From Grifola frondosa (Eukaryota; Basidiomycota; Agaricomycetes; Polyporales; Grifolaceae), in the NCBI GenBank assembly GCA_001683735.1, contig LUGG01000027.1, forward strand, positions 310,001 to 374,000: a stretch of 64,000 nucleotides of DNA. Direction: 5' to 3'. Under the pieces are notes generated by a model that was not told where the DNA came from, made no database searches, and saw only the letters and a program-made list of their open reading frames with translations. The position numbers were made by a program, and so were the translations under genes. The stretch's first letter is position 1. Every line of letters begins with the position of its first letter. Of this stretch, positions 11,851 through 23,244 are shown piece after piece.

Positions 11851-13992
11851 CTAATTGGACTTGGCGCCATTTTTGGCGACACCGTCACGTAGCGCCTCCT
11901 TCTTCACTTCGCTCGCCCACTTGAAAAAATTACAGCGATAAGTGTGGTCGACTTCGTCGCGCAGGCGTTCAGCCTTGCCTTTGTCGTACCCAGGACCAAC
12001 GGGCCTGAAAATGAGTCGATCAACGTCTGCGAGCGCATCTCCGCAATGGACACGTACCGGGAGCACAAGAAGAAAGTCTTGCCCTTGTTTGGCCCCTGCT
12101 TGTTCACTGTATATAGTCTTGTCGGTTCGCCGTGGACAAGGCAATTGGGAGGCTGCAGCGGTGCGAACAAGCTCGACCACACGGCCTTGTTATGGCTCTG
12201 CGAAGACGAGCCAGACGATGACGGCTCGCTCTGCGCGATAATATTCTCCTGGGACATGGACAGTTCGCACGCGAGGCGATAGTCAGCCTCCAACTGGCTG
12301 AGCGTCTCGGGGTCGGAAGGTTGGCAGTCGGGAGCGACGCTGGTTGAAGGGTCATCGTCATCAATAGAAATGACCTCTTTGGATCGTGACTTTGATTTGG
12401 AGGGTTTGCCGAAGAATGACGCGATGCTAGCCTGTCCCGACAGTTGTTTCTTTTTCTTCGAACTCGAAGTCGAGATGTGGTCGGATGCCTTCCGTTTGAG
12501 AGCGGCAGCTGGACGCGGGCGCGTGTCTTTTGGCTTCGAAGGAGTTATTTGAGATAGGCTGTCTAGGTTGGATGGGCTTTCGGGCATTGGAGGTGTGGGC
12601 GATGCCGCGGGAGTCGTGGAATCTGCCGATGTACTTGGCTGCATCGCTTCGTCTGCTGAAGATGGCAGTACAGAGCTTTCATCGCTATCTTTTTGGCTCG
12701 TCCGTTTGCCAAAGAAAGACGACAACACCGTCTGTTTCCCAGAAAATTCCTCCCAAAATGCAGCCGCGAGACGAGGGGGTTCGGTGCGACCTCCTTGTTT
12801 CATAGCCTCATGCAAGCTCACTCTCACTCCCGAATCAAGGGTCATCTCATCTCGGAGATCAATGTAAATTGGGCAATGGTCCGAGCCCTTCAACGACGGC
12901 TGAATGTCGCCGTGGTCGATCCAGGGAAGAAGCCCACGGGTTACAAGGATATAATCCACCCGTGTGCCATAGTTTGTTTCTCGAGCTTGTATCTTTGTGT
13001 TCCAACCTGTGTAGGATATTATCATGGTTGGCACGCATTCCACATGAGCGAATACACGTCAATCTTACACGTGAAAAGGCCTTTGCGTTCAGGCCAGAAT
13101 GTTCGTACGACATCAATCATGGGACCATTAGGACCCAACCACTTGTGGAACCATGCACGAGCGGAATGGTCCCAGAACGTCGCGGCATTGCTTGGCAGAT
13201 GGCCATCACAATGGTCCATTGGAGTAGCGCAGATATTCATATCGCCCACCACAATGACATCGCGGTGTTCCTCTTCAATGAGCTTGCGGACGCGTTCTTC
13301 CAGCATCAGATGGTAGTTCATCTTGAACGAGAGACGTGCATCAGACGTCTCATTTGGGCAATACACGTTTATCAAAACGAAGAGGCCGAAGTCGGCCACG
13401 AGTGCGCGGCCTTCGGCGTCTAGTGCGTCGAACGATGACGGTATTTCGCCCTGCTCGTCGGGAAAGGCTTCGATCTCGTGAGCATGTGGGTATGAAGGAG
13501 AAACACGTTCTTCTGAGGTAAAGGGCGGTTTGGGCTGAATCCTGCCGGATAGGCCTTCCTCGACCTTCAGTGGAATTACATGACGAGAATCAGTGTAGAC
13601 AGCGACACCGCTGTAACCTCCTTTGTTCGCAGGAAATGAGAAAAACGAGTGATAATGGCCCGGTAAAGCCACATCATGTTGCAGAGCTGTTCGCGACGAC
13701 TTCATTTCTGCACAAAATGGTGTAAGATACAACTACGCGTAGCTTAGCCTTCTCCTACCTTGAAAACAGATAATGTCGGCCTTCAGCTCATCAAGCATGG
13801 CCTCACACGACTTGAATGTATTCCATCTGTGTGATGTTATTATGTTATGCGTCCTAGACGTTTAAGATGTGCGGTGCATCTTACGGATAGTACTGAGGCA
13901 GCGTGCGAATACCATTCTACAGACTCTGAGAACGTTCTGATGAAATGAGATGGTAGACACGAACGTACAATGTTCCAGGATATAATACGCAT
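11851..13992 (-). CDS. APN2: DNA-(apurinic/apyrimidinic) endonuclease 2 (class II, exonuclease III family)
   Basis: Cleaves abasic sites and trims 3' blocked ends in base-excision repair in the nucleus. Start at 13992: MRIISWNI, then short introns join NGIRTLPQYYP, WNTFKSCEAMLDELKADIICFQ and EMKSSRTALQ. Catalytic signatures are the metal-ligand Glu after ICFQ, VVGDMNI (the DxN pair), and KGSDHCPI (Asp-His). The Ser/Pro-rich middle carries two PIP-box-like motifs, QTVLSSFFGK and QASIASFFGKP, for PCNA binding. The C-terminus is a GRF zinc finger: CLVHGEPTRLYTV, GKTFFLCSR, then after a short intron GPVGPGY and CNFFKWASE. Length and domain order match fungal Apn2. No frame break was noted. It shares a 244 bp divergent promoter with the BUD20-like gene. 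Confidence 0.95.
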
Positions 13993-14236
13993 TTGATAGA
14001 TACAGCAACTCAAGAACTTGGAGATGTAAACGTCGCTGAATGGTATATTCGCAGGTCAACATATGTCGAAATGATTGGGAAAAAATAAGAAGTGCACCGT
14101 TGATGGTGTTGGTTGAACCATGGAGCGTCGATTGCCAAATTTGGGCAAAGCATTGCCGCGGACCCAAGAATTGCTTATGTCAGCTTCCAGTAGGTAAGTT
14201 TTGGCCATCGAAGGACAGTCGACGTTAGCTTTCACC
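13993..14236. promoter_or_regulatory. shared promoter APN2 / BUD20-like gene
   Basis: 244 bp separate the divergent start codons. No TATA box is obvious. The arrangement suggests, but does not show, coordinated expression of a repair enzyme and a ribosome-biogenesis factor. Confidence 0.45.
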
Positions 14237-14786
14237 ATGGGTCGTCTTCGTCGTTCACGTACCCACCATGCCCAGAGAGATGTGCACAGAGCTGCTCGAA
14301 CGCGGGTGAATAAAGGCTATAGCTCCACTATACCAAATATTGATATATATGCCGTCAGGCTCGTACACGAGACATGGATCAGATTCAGCTCATCGACTTG
14401 GATCCCAAGGTATGTCGCTCACGCTAATGCGTAAGTTGTGTATCTGATACAATGATACTCCCCGTAGAATCGTGCAGCCCTTGAAGCACAGCCCCTCGAT
14501 TTCGAGAGGCCTGGTCTGGCGCAACATTATTGTGTAGAATGTGCAAAGTTCGTGTTTTATCCTTTTTACGTCCACTGTTACGATTTAGCGTATCCTCTTC
14601 AGATATTACGAAACTGACGCTGCTTTACGATCACACTGGAGAAGCAAGGTCCACAAACGACGGTGTAAGGCATTGAAAGAGCCTGCGTATACAATAGAAG
14701 AATCGGAGCGTGCTGCTGGCCTGGGAAAGGAAGGAAAGCGTCCCACGTTGATGTCTTGTCCTATCCAGCAAGATGTTGTTATGTGA
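14237..14786 (+). CDS. BUD20: BUD20/ZNF593-like C2H2 zinc-finger protein (pre-60S factor)
   Basis: BUD20 is a shuttling factor on pre-60S ribosomal particles. Four exons: MGRLRRSRTHHAQRDVHRAA..., RTRDMDQIQLIDLDPK, NRAALEAQPLDFERPGLAQ followed by HYCVECAK, and YYETDAALRSHWRSKVHKRR. The zinc finger is CVEC...HWRSKVH, the extended C2H2 form typical of this family. The basic N-terminal helix (THHA.RDVHRA) and the acidic DxDxIQLxDLDP segment are family hallmarks. The ORF ends at 14786 after EPAYTIEESERAAGLG. One intron uses donor GTTCGT. About 125 residues, a normal length. Confidence 0.9.
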
Positions 14787-15271
14787 TGGACTCTGTATTC
14801 TTGGTATGGATAACTTATTTTGTGCACTTGTTATGCTATGACATGCTCTGTGATGCCCTGTGACACGCTGTGATGCCCGACAATGGTCGTGATATGATAT
14901 ATCACTTTTCTGGATGAACAGGGATATATCTATTCTCAGCTAGACTGTGAACCAGGCATTGATTCTCTCGCACCGTCGTCCATGAGATCAACTCACAATT
15001 TCAATCGGTCTACGTCATCGCAAGTCGAAATACACAATGCATGGTGAGTGTCGCGTCGAATTGTCTTTTCTATAGAATGTTCATGCAGTAACTTCACGAT
15101 TTTCAGCTCGAATTCGACCGCTTCTCGAAGTCCTGTCAATTGCTCTAGTTCATAGATTACGACATGAACAGAGTGCAGATAAATATGACAACCAAGGACC
15201 CGACATTAACCCGAAGAATACAATAACCCGAAGCAAATAGAACGTTACCGGCCCTGAGCATGGGTCGACCC
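14787..15271. other. intergenic, no gene recognised
   Basis: Contains a local run of related CTGTGATGCCCTGTGACACG-type sequence near 14845-14880 (a few imperfect ~11-bp units) and nothing that looks coding. Confidence 0.45.
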
Positions 15272-15712
15272 TCATATATCTCCCTGCTCCCACTGCTCAT
15301 TAAGGATGTTCATTTGATGTTGGAGGGCTTCCATCGAATAATGGGCGTTGATAAATCCCTGCGCCGTGAGCTTCCTTAGCGCCGCGATAACCCAGTTCTG
15401 ACAGTTCCAGTTGGGATCATCCTTCAGTATTTGTACCTGGGAAAGGTTGCGCTCGATCGCGGGCAAGTCTTGCTCCTTGATTCTGCCAACTTCGAAACTT
15501 CCTCTCCAGTTTTCGGAGGTTGTGTAGCGCACGCCCTCCATCTTCTGGTAGCCATAGCTGGCGGTCGAGCCAACGATGTGATACACGTATCCGAGCGGGC
15601 ACCTGTCTTTATCGAAACCGGATTGAATGCAAATTTCCCAATGGAAGCCGTACTGTGCGTTGCTGGGAGCATTAACACGGTTGTACTGACTGACTAAAAT
15701 GGGGAGAGGCAT
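15272..15712 (-). CDS. small fungal protein, DUF6914-like, possible permuted papain-like fold
   Basis: 146 residues in one uninterrupted exon, from MPLPILVSQYNRVNAPSNAQ to NEQWEQGDI. The pattern recalls small proteins common in agaricomycetes: an N-terminal H-W (His24, GFHWEIC), a second His in GYVYHIVG (His45), and late in the chain a W-N-C-Q-N-W-V motif (Cys104). A His before an Asn-Cys-x-x-W is also the layout of LRAT/NlpC-like permuted papain folds, so thiol hydrolase or acyltransferase activity is possible, but this is inference. No signal peptide or membrane segment is seen. Assignment to DUF6914 is from memory and unverified. Confidence 0.6.
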   Translation of the reverse strand: MPLPILVSQYNRVNAPSNAQYGFHWEICIQSGFDKDRCPLGYVYHIVGSTASYGYQKMEGVRYTTSENWRGSFEVGRIKEQDLPAIERNLSQVQILKDDPNWNCQNWVIAALRKLTAQGFINAHYSMEALQHQMNILNEQWEQGDI

Positions 15713-16629
15713 GTCAAGTGAGAATACCTATTTGAACTGGTGAGTAGAAATGTTGCGCTCTGAATGGTGGAGGGCTCACTTTCTCGATAGAAACAGGATA
15801 GTCTGGAGAGGGTTTCCCAAGGATCGAGGTGGAGGAATCCAAACCGTTGCTCTGGTTTATAACATGCCCAGAGCTCCCGGACGTAACAGGAGCGCGGACT
15901 TACACGTGCTGCCCACCCTTCAGGGTTTTTACTCCTGTGGTCTCACGGTGCGCTCTGGTGGCTATGAAATTGAAATCGCTCGCTGATTATGTTTCCGATC
16001 CTGCTGCGGCTTATGGTATTGGCTGTTCACTATTCATCTTGCCAATTCGTCCTTTTCGATTATTCAAGCAGGCATCATCCGTCTTCAAACTTCTCACTGT
16101 CCCATTCGCGAAACTCTACAAGTCAGCAGTAACGGTATTGTTATCCTACCCAGCTCGCGGTCGGCCCTTCACGGATTTGCCAACCAACCTCACAGCTATT
16201 CATCGCAGCTCCCCTCCATGCTTCATGCAGGCTGCTTCAGTCTTGATGAGACCTGCTACGCCCTCGGGATTACTGTTGTATAGCACCAGGCCCGCAATAT
16301 TTATCATGCTCTTCCCAATCACCAACACCCTGAGGTTTTCGTGCCGTCCGTCTTCCGCATCACTGAGCCACACGCGCCTGCCGATCGAACCACCTACCTG
16401 TCTCTCAAATGAACTGTGACCAACAGTCTGGAGACGATTCAGCAGCCTATAATCATCAATGAACTGTCTTTCTGCAATGGTCAAGCAACTATTACTGCTT
16501 ATTGCCGCGGTCGGGATTTTTGGGTACATCGTGCGCAAGAAGTTTCCTTCGATAAGCGGGACGAGCCCGTGTCTGACTAGCACATTTGTACAGAAGTATT
16601 CCTCCGAAAGTCCAGACAAACTCTCGAAT
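15713..16629. other. no confident gene
   Basis: Reading frames of 150-200 codons occur on both strands (plus 15829-16419, minus 16200-16664) but none has a recognisable domain or convincing exon structure. Probably decayed or non-coding accessory DNA. Confidence 0.4.
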
Positions 16630-17813
16630 GCTAAACAGCAGCTGGAAACTGCGTGTTGTTTCATGATCTCGCTATCTCCTCAGACAAAGCGCGGAAAACA
16701 CTACATTCGTGCAAGTGGCTTTTTCATCGTCCTGACTCGTTGCTCGAATGTTGTCTCATTTCTGTATTTTCCATCACTACAGCGTGTCCTCGGTCACTTT
16801 GTCGAACATTACAGTCCGATGCGCACGGTGGAAACGTTTTGACGCGGATGCCACCATTGAGTTGTGCCACGGTTGATCTTTTGCGGGTCAATGCGCGTGG
16901 CTTCAGTTTGAGGTCAGAACCGACCATTACCACGTTCCGGGTAATTAGTGGCTACTTTCAGATGGCAACGAACAGCCCCGGTTCGGCCTTTTTTTCTCCG
17001 AGAATACCAAGCTCCGTGTTTCAGGTCTCTTCGACTTCTCAAAAATTTCCAAGTGTTTTTCTTCTCCCAATGAAATCGGCGTACCCGAAGGTCATCTACT
17101 TTGGCAACGAGGATCTGAGTCTGTGCCACATCTTATTGGTCACCCAAAGCTGTGGCGGTTTACATGGCTTGAAATAGGAGACGTCTTCGAGGGTATTTCA
17201 ACCCTTTCGTTGAGCTTGACTTTTTCCCTCACCCGTCACAACCTCCTGCACTCATCACCCCCGTTAGCTTGTCGTACGCTTTCATCTCACACTGAAGTCC
17301 AGAGCGTCGCCACATGTGGCACTTGGGGCATTGATAGTGTGGCGTGCAACGAGTCGACCTCCTTCAAGAGTCGCTTGGCACTACAGCGGATGAAAGCCCA
17401 TAACGTGGTAATAAGTTGCTTTTAACATTAGCCCAAACTTGCATCGTAATAAACTTTACCTTCGGAGTTCAGCAACATCGCGCCGTCGGGCCACATGATG
17501 GATGAACTCACTTCTTTGAGTCTGGCACCGTGTCTATCATTCGTATCCGCGATGTTCTCATTCAAGCAAGCGCTCTTGAAGGGACAACTTCCGGAAGTAA
17601 GACACGTCTAGCTCTCTGCTTATTATTGCAGGCTACCTCATTATTCGAGATATTAGAATTGATTATCGACATTCTACATAGTGCCGAGCGGTCACAAGGA
17701 TTGGATTGCCTCGTGGTATGAACCAGCGACATATATGGAAACAACGAGGCTCGCCAACAGAAATTTTGAACGCCGCGGCTATTTGCAACCAAGGGTGCCA
17801 CATTCCGGGAGGG

Positions 17814-17820
17814 TATTTAA
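17814..17820 (+). promoter_or_regulatory. TATA-like box in element copy A
   Basis: GAGGGTATTTAAGCCCTCC, conserved in position in copy B as GAGGGTACTTAAACCCTTC. It lies ~0.93 kb upstream of the conserved tail and could start a transcript running through the element. Confidence 0.4.
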
Positions 17821-18743
17821 GCCCTCCGCGCATCGTTCAACTCTCCCCAGACCTCTTTCCTCTCATCCACCACCGTCCACCTCCGCTTGCGATCCACCTT
17901 CATGAGCTTCTATCACTACACTCATCATGCTTGTCTTCAGTTAACCATCAAGACTGTTGGTTCTCAACGCTGTCCAAGTTCACAAGTGTGGCGCACGGCA
18001 CTTCAACAACATGCTCAGCCTGCCACTTCAAGTATCCTTCAAGGCTCCTGTTCTTTCTGGTGTTATCGCTGAACAAGATCTTCCGACGTTGGGCGTGTAG
18101 GTTCAAGGAGGATCCTCTTCATCAAGATCTCCACTACGCCACGGTGTAATTGCCACTCAACATATTCATCAACGTGATCAAGGTTCGGTTGTTCGACACC
18201 ATATTGTGATGCTAGAGTGGATGGTCCTTCGGTGAGTTCTCGTCCGCTTCATTGGTTATTCTGACATATTGTGCTACGGCCACTATATTTGGTCAACAAG
18301 TTCTCTATCGGTTTGGTTTTTTCTCTTCGCGCTTTATACATCTTTCATCTTCTCTCTTATATCATCTCTTTCTCTTTCATCTTACCTATGTTGGCTACCA
18401 CCTGTGTTCATTTCTCGTCTCTCTTCTCTCTTCTCTCCTCCCCATTAAGCCGTCAAGTTCATATCAAGATCTCTTGTTCTTCCCGCCCGCAAGTCCCTGG
18501 TGTTTTCTCTCTCAAATCTCTCTTCCTTCGGAATCAAGCTGCTTCGTCAAATCCTCTCGGTCGGTTCGTGAATATTGCTTCAAGTTGGGTTATCAAGATA
18601 TCTCCTCTATCATATCAAGCTTTCAAAACAATCTGCTCTCTCTCTTGTGTTGTCCATGTTCTATCATCCAATGTCGTGTCTGCTTTTCTTGTCATTGCTT
18701 TCGATTCCTGTTTACATTACTGCTCGCTGCCGGGTCTTGTCTC

Positions 18744-18960
18744 ATGGTCCTTCGGACGGTGGTGAGACCGGGTCCGATCCCGGTCTCGGGGGAGAATTTT
18801 GGTTTCAGCTGGGGCAACCAGCTGAGACATTCCTGAAGCCTTCGAAGACGCATTAGCGCAGGGTGGACGTAGTTATCTACGACGCACCAAAGGCCAGGTT
18901 ATATCCCCACGTCTCCCTTTAATGGGCAGAAGGTCATGTAGTTCGATTCCTGTGCTCAAT
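18744..18960 (+). ncRNA. candidate structured RNA tail, copy A
   Basis: 217 nt matching 24205-24423 with only three substitutions and two one-base indels inside, against roughly 85% for the rest of the element. Hairpins seen directly: GTCC/GGAC with loop TTC, GAGACCGGG/CCCGGTCTC, TCAGCTGG/CCAGCTGA with loop GGCAA, CGTAG/CTACG with loop TTAT. AGCGCAGG can also pair with CCTGTGCT near the 3' end. An A-box-like TTAGCGCAGGGTGG and a B-box-like AGTTCGATTCC resemble Pol III promoter elements but are ~80 nt apart, too far for a plain tRNA, and no cloverleaf forms. No named RNA family was recognised. Confidence 0.5.
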
Positions 18961-19361
18961 AATATATGATGATCGATATTTCATGCGGGACGGAAACATT
19001 TAAGCTCAAGCTTCACACTTCACTTTCGCTGAAGGACCTGCGCCACATCTCGATTTCGGGTCGCGCCATACACATGTGGCGTTGGATGTTGACCTGGCAA
19101 TCCTTCGAAGGACTTTCGCGCGCAATACCGTAGATGCTTGAGGCCATGTCTGTTAGTTCTACTGTCGAATATCTCTGCAGTAAGTTGAATTCCGATCAAT
19201 TTCAAACGGGCGCTGCGTGGAACTCGTAAAGACAATACAACGCTGTGATGCCAGCGTAGTGGTGCAGAATCGGAACAGTCAAGACATAATCCTCATACGA
19301 AATACTTCCCTCATGCTCTCTCGATAATACAACAGCAGCAATCTTTGGCTTGACCGAAACC

Positions 19362-20539
19362 CTAGCGCGAATCCTGCAGAGCATCCAACCCCATGTAAAT
19401 GGAAACGCTCTCAAAACGAGTCAACCTCATTTCATCCTTCAATAGTATGTCTCTTTGCTCCTTCGGCATGCGCGCTACCGCACGAACATGCTCCAAAGTG
19501 ATTATTCCTGCGTCCCAAAATTTGGGCGCAAGAATAACCATGGGAGGGGAGAGGTCGTGCAAAAATGCTTTGACAGCATCGAAGTCGCCAGTCAGCTTTG
19601 AGGATGAAGAAGACGTAGAAGTGCCTTCTATCGACACAGCATGGTTAAACTAGTACAATATAGTGTCAGCATTCATATTTAGGTCAATGGACGAGCGATA
19701 TTGACCCTCGGCTGCCGCTTGGGACCCGCAGCATTCTTGCCAAGTTCTCTTTCATCACCGTTAGAGTGCTGGCTCCGATGTTTAAACGGAAGAGAACCTT
19801 GTGCGCGGCGGCTCCGAGTCATCGGCATATTGGGGATCTGCATGAGAGCGGTCAACGTTAGCCTCCGTGGTTAGATAGTCTACTGTAATTTTACCTGTAC
19901 ATCCTGGGTAGTGGGTTTGACATCCTTCCCAACACTAGAGATATTGGTCGGCTGCAGTTCAATAATCAGCATACGGAGTATCATGAGAAAAAGCTACCAT
20001 TCCAACCTACAATGTACTCATCATTATCTGATTCCTTGTAAGGATGGTATCGATGCGGGCCAATGTTTTGGTCCTGCTTTCGTTCTGCAGCTGCTGCTCC
20101 AATGTCCTTCGGACGCCGTCGGGATTCATATGACAAGTGTCCTTTCGCATATCGCGCGATGGGCCAGGCATCCTCGTACCTGGAAACGAATGGGAACTTA
20201 TCTATAACCTTAAATTAAAGCTGTATTAGCGGTTGACGTAGTTCGACACTCTGGACGGCGTACTGCGCGACGATACGCGTCCCACTTATCCGGATCCTGT
20301 CCCAAATCTTCTGCGACAGGTCCAAATATTGAGCCATCAATGTGCAATTTCCAGCCTAAAATGCATATATATATGTATAAGACAAGAGAATAGAGCACGA
20401 GGCAGGCACTTACCGTGAATATCTTAAAATCTCTTATCCCAAGGCCCATCCCTTGTCGAACTGACGAGATAAAGCGCTCGGGCGCAGATAGCCTCTCTGG
20501 TGGTATATATACGTCCATCGGAATGAGGTTGTCAGCCAT
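19362..20539 (-). CDS. small agaricomycete-type protein, SAM-like helical C-terminus (paralogue A)
   Basis: Function unknown. Multi-exon chain: start MADNLIPMDVYIPPERLSA...GLGIRDFKIFTV, donor GTAAGT, then a poorly conserved exon, then KFPFVSRYEDAWPIARYAKG, and a C-terminal exon FDAVKAFLHDLSPPMVILAP to LLKDEMRLTRFESV, ending GLDALQDSR at 19362. The (K)FPF.xRYEDAWPI.RY segment and the LLKDEM.L..FE.V....GL.AL helix pair recur in paralogue B (24699-25812). Small proteins of this pattern are, from memory, expanded in agaricomycetes; the helical end resembles a SAM-like fold. Middle exon joins are uncertain. Confidence 0.55.
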
Positions 20540-22845
20540 CGTCGAGCCCTTGCAGCAACCTAGTGATGAGAGCCCTAGCCTAGCACTGACTGACTTGTAT
20601 TTAAAGGTGTCAACAAATCATGTGACCGCGTTGTTGAATGGTGAGTTGGGTTCGAACTTTGAGGCTTTGCGGTAACTTTGTAGCGCCAGACAACCTATCA
20701 TCTGGGTACTTACTCATCGTGTGCAGTTCAGGCCAGCCAAGTACGATAGAGTCCGTGCTCTCGACCCTTCGAACGAAGAGAGGAAAGTCAGCTATCCTGT
20801 AAAACGGTAATATGTTCGAAGTCCGCTGAGAAAATACATGTGCATATGGATGTTCCAATGATCATCCCAGAGAGAGTAACGGACCGCTACGCTCCACGGG
20901 AGAGCAGCGGAAAGATGCAGATGGCCTCGGCGCTCCGTGATACGACGTACAAAATACGTTCATGGACACGCTGTGTCACACTGATTGCCACTGCCTTAGG
21001 TCTGCCATCGAACTGGGATATATGCCGTTAGCTAATGTATAGAAGTACAAACCCACCCTCACCAGGGCCTATGAACCTTCGGAGAGTGCGTAAATATTTG
21101 TTCCGAAAAGTCCCTCCTCACAATGTTTGGATAGATGGAGAGATCTTCGTCTGCATTTTCATGCCTTCACCGAGCCTCCTTCGAAGCGCCTGGAGCTCCA
21201 GGATAGGTTCACACCTCGCAGGACGTGCACTTCTACCGCGCGTCTTGAGGACATGCAAGCTGCCCGCCGTAAACGTGGACGCGTTGACCGCAGCTGAGAC
21301 GCGCACACGGCCGCCGCGCCATACATCAGTGAATAGTTAGGACTCACGACGCGGAGATGGGGCGGGCGACGCTCGGCGAGTCGAGCGCACGCAACGACAA
21401 TGCATGAGGGAGATGTGAGGGAAAGATACATATCCGCGGCGCGTGTCTGGACAAAGGTGACGGATGTCGCGGTGGTGTCATAGTTTGAAGCAGAGTGAGA
21501 GTGAGAGCAGGGTCTGAGAGGGTAAGGAAGGAGCTTACGGGTTACAGGCGAGAGAAATGCAAGGCACCATGGGAATATCCATAGGAGCTCTGTCGAAGAG
21601 CTCCGGTGTAATGGCGCATGATGTTGTCCGCATTTTGGGACCGGAATGGCACGCTGCGTACACGCCGGGGACATGGTAGCAGGAGCAGGACCGACATTCT
21701 TCGTCTCCCGCCTGAGTCACTGGCATATATCCGACTACGGTGTGTGCTGAGGTCGCGCATATCTAGAGGTTGTGGGAGGCGAACGTGGGCGGAGAGCGGC
21801 CATCCGAAAAACTGCGCGCACTGCCGTCTGTCCTTCGTACGACAGGGTACGTATCGGGAAAGTGCAACGAGACTCTTTGTGTCGAAGCGGACATGGATGG
21901 AGAGCGGCCATCCAAAATGTCTGAAAAGTGCGCCCGTCACAAGGAGGATGTGGGCCGCGCAATTGGAATGACCAAAGTTGCACATCCAGCGGGTGCGCGT
22001 TCCCGTCAGGTATGTCGCGACGATGTCGACGGGACCCACGCTGCAGAGTGCATACGTCCCGAAATGACGCGTTTCGTATGCGTTGGAGGACGCGTTATGA
22101 GTTATGTCTCTGCCACGCGCTCATTATCGAGTGGACACGATCGCAATCGATCGCGGGGAGTTTATGTCGGTCTGGAGGCCGGGTCGAGTGGAGAGCGAGC
22201 ATCCAAAACTGCGTGCGCAACGCAGTTTGCAAAGTAGTCCCTTGCCACGACCGGCTCGTCGATCCCATTATACCAGGGCAAGTGCGGGTTGACGTCGGAG
22301 GCTCGAAACACCGTATCAAGATGCTCAAGGTGTTCCAATCGTGAGGATCACCACGAACTGGGACCATGAAGGACGAATAGGAGCATGCACGATGACGGCA
22401 GGAGCTTGCGTGCACGACGGTAGTAAAAGGTCTTCCGTGAAGGTCACATCGGCCGTTCTGTACCATGGCAAAACTACCGAACAATAGAACGTGGGAGGAC
22501 CGGTTGTGTAAGGTCGGGGTGTTGCTTGAATGGTGGGACCGTGAAAATGGCGGAAATTGTGTGAACAGCGGTCGAACGAACATGGGATCTGGCACGTATG
22601 CACTGCCAGGGTTGCGATGCATGCGCAGGACCGAGCCGTGGTAACACTATTAGTCTGTAGTGCTACTCAGAACTCAGAACTCAGCAGAAGCACTTTATCT
22701 CGCATGTCTAGACATACCTATCAACAGTGTCGAAGTGGATGATGCGGTCTTTGCTGAAGAACTCCCAGAAAGGCGCCCACTACCCCATTTGGAAGTGCAA
22801 GTTCACCTCAGTCTCACCTTCACTTTCGTATCAAACCTGACGTAC
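20540..22845. other. spacer between duplicated units, no confident gene
   Basis: GC-richer than its flanks from about 21100 to 22600. Frames are open by composition on both strands but show no domain and poor protein character. A motif recurs three times (see the repeat entry at 21785). Confidence 0.4.
21785..22215 (+). repeat. spaced short repeat, three units
   Basis: GGAGAGCGGCCATCCGAAAA near 21796, GGAGAGCGGCCATCCAAAAT near 21900 and GGAGAGCGAGCATCCAAAAC near 22191, each followed within a few bases by GTGCGC or GCGCGC. Spacing is about 105 and 290 bp. Possibly remnants of a longer tandem repeat. Confidence 0.55.
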
Positions 22846-23244
22846 CTAACCGTCTCGTAATGCTAAACAGCAGCGGGAAATAGCATGTTTTATAATTGTC
22901 TCAGAAAGGAAGCGGAAAACATCGTATTCTGGCCTTTACATCGTCCTGACCACGATGGATGAGCTGACTGCTTAATAGATTCTGGCACCGTGTTAGTGAT
23001 GCCTATCATCCTATTCCCATCCAATCAAGCGCTCTTGAAGCTTTGAAGGGCCGATTTCCGGTAGCGCGATACGTCTGGCTCTCTGCTTATTATTGCAGGT
23101 CATCTCATCATTCTAGATATAAGACTCTTTTTAGCGCCAAGCGCCTCGCGGAATGAACCACCGACATATATGGAAACAAGGTGGCTGACAGAAATTTTGA
23201 ACGCCGCGGCTATTTCCAACCAAGGGTGCCACATTCCGAGAGGG

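Larger units (their letters stand above)
16630..19170 (+). repeat. dispersed element, copy A
   Basis: Direct copy of the element at 22846-24690. Matching landmarks in order: GCTAAACAGCAG (A ~16633, B ~22864), TCTGGCACCGTG (~17520 / ~22981), CTCTGCTTATTATTGCAGG, TTTTGAACGCCGCGGCTATT (~17764 / ~23194), a TATA-like box, a long CT-rich stretch, and a 217 nt nearly invariant tail. Copy A has about 735 bp (roughly 16745-17480) absent from copy B. Body identity is roughly 85% by eye. No reading frame is shared between copies, so it is probably a non-coding or non-autonomous element. Terminal repeats and target duplications were not found, and the ends are approximate. Confidence 0.75.

Noticed and set aside
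1807..14555. GTTCGT splice donors (ACC1 intron at 1807; BUD20 intron near 14547) as a special intron class
   Set aside because: They follow the GT-AG rule and occur among ordinary introns; two cases are too few to call a pattern.
16200..16664. 154-codon minus-strand frame as a gene
   Set aside because: No recognisable domain. It overlaps the start of the repeated element, whose second copy does not keep the frame.
18855..18960. Intron-containing tRNA at the end of the repeat element
   Set aside because: A- and B-box-like motifs are present, but they are ~80 nt apart, the T-stem does not pair in either copy and no cloverleaf can be drawn. Kept only as a candidate structured RNA.
21159..21674. 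171-codon minus-strand frame as a gene
   Set aside because: Open because of GC-rich composition; low-complexity and Cys/Arg-rich with no domain, introns or homology recognised.
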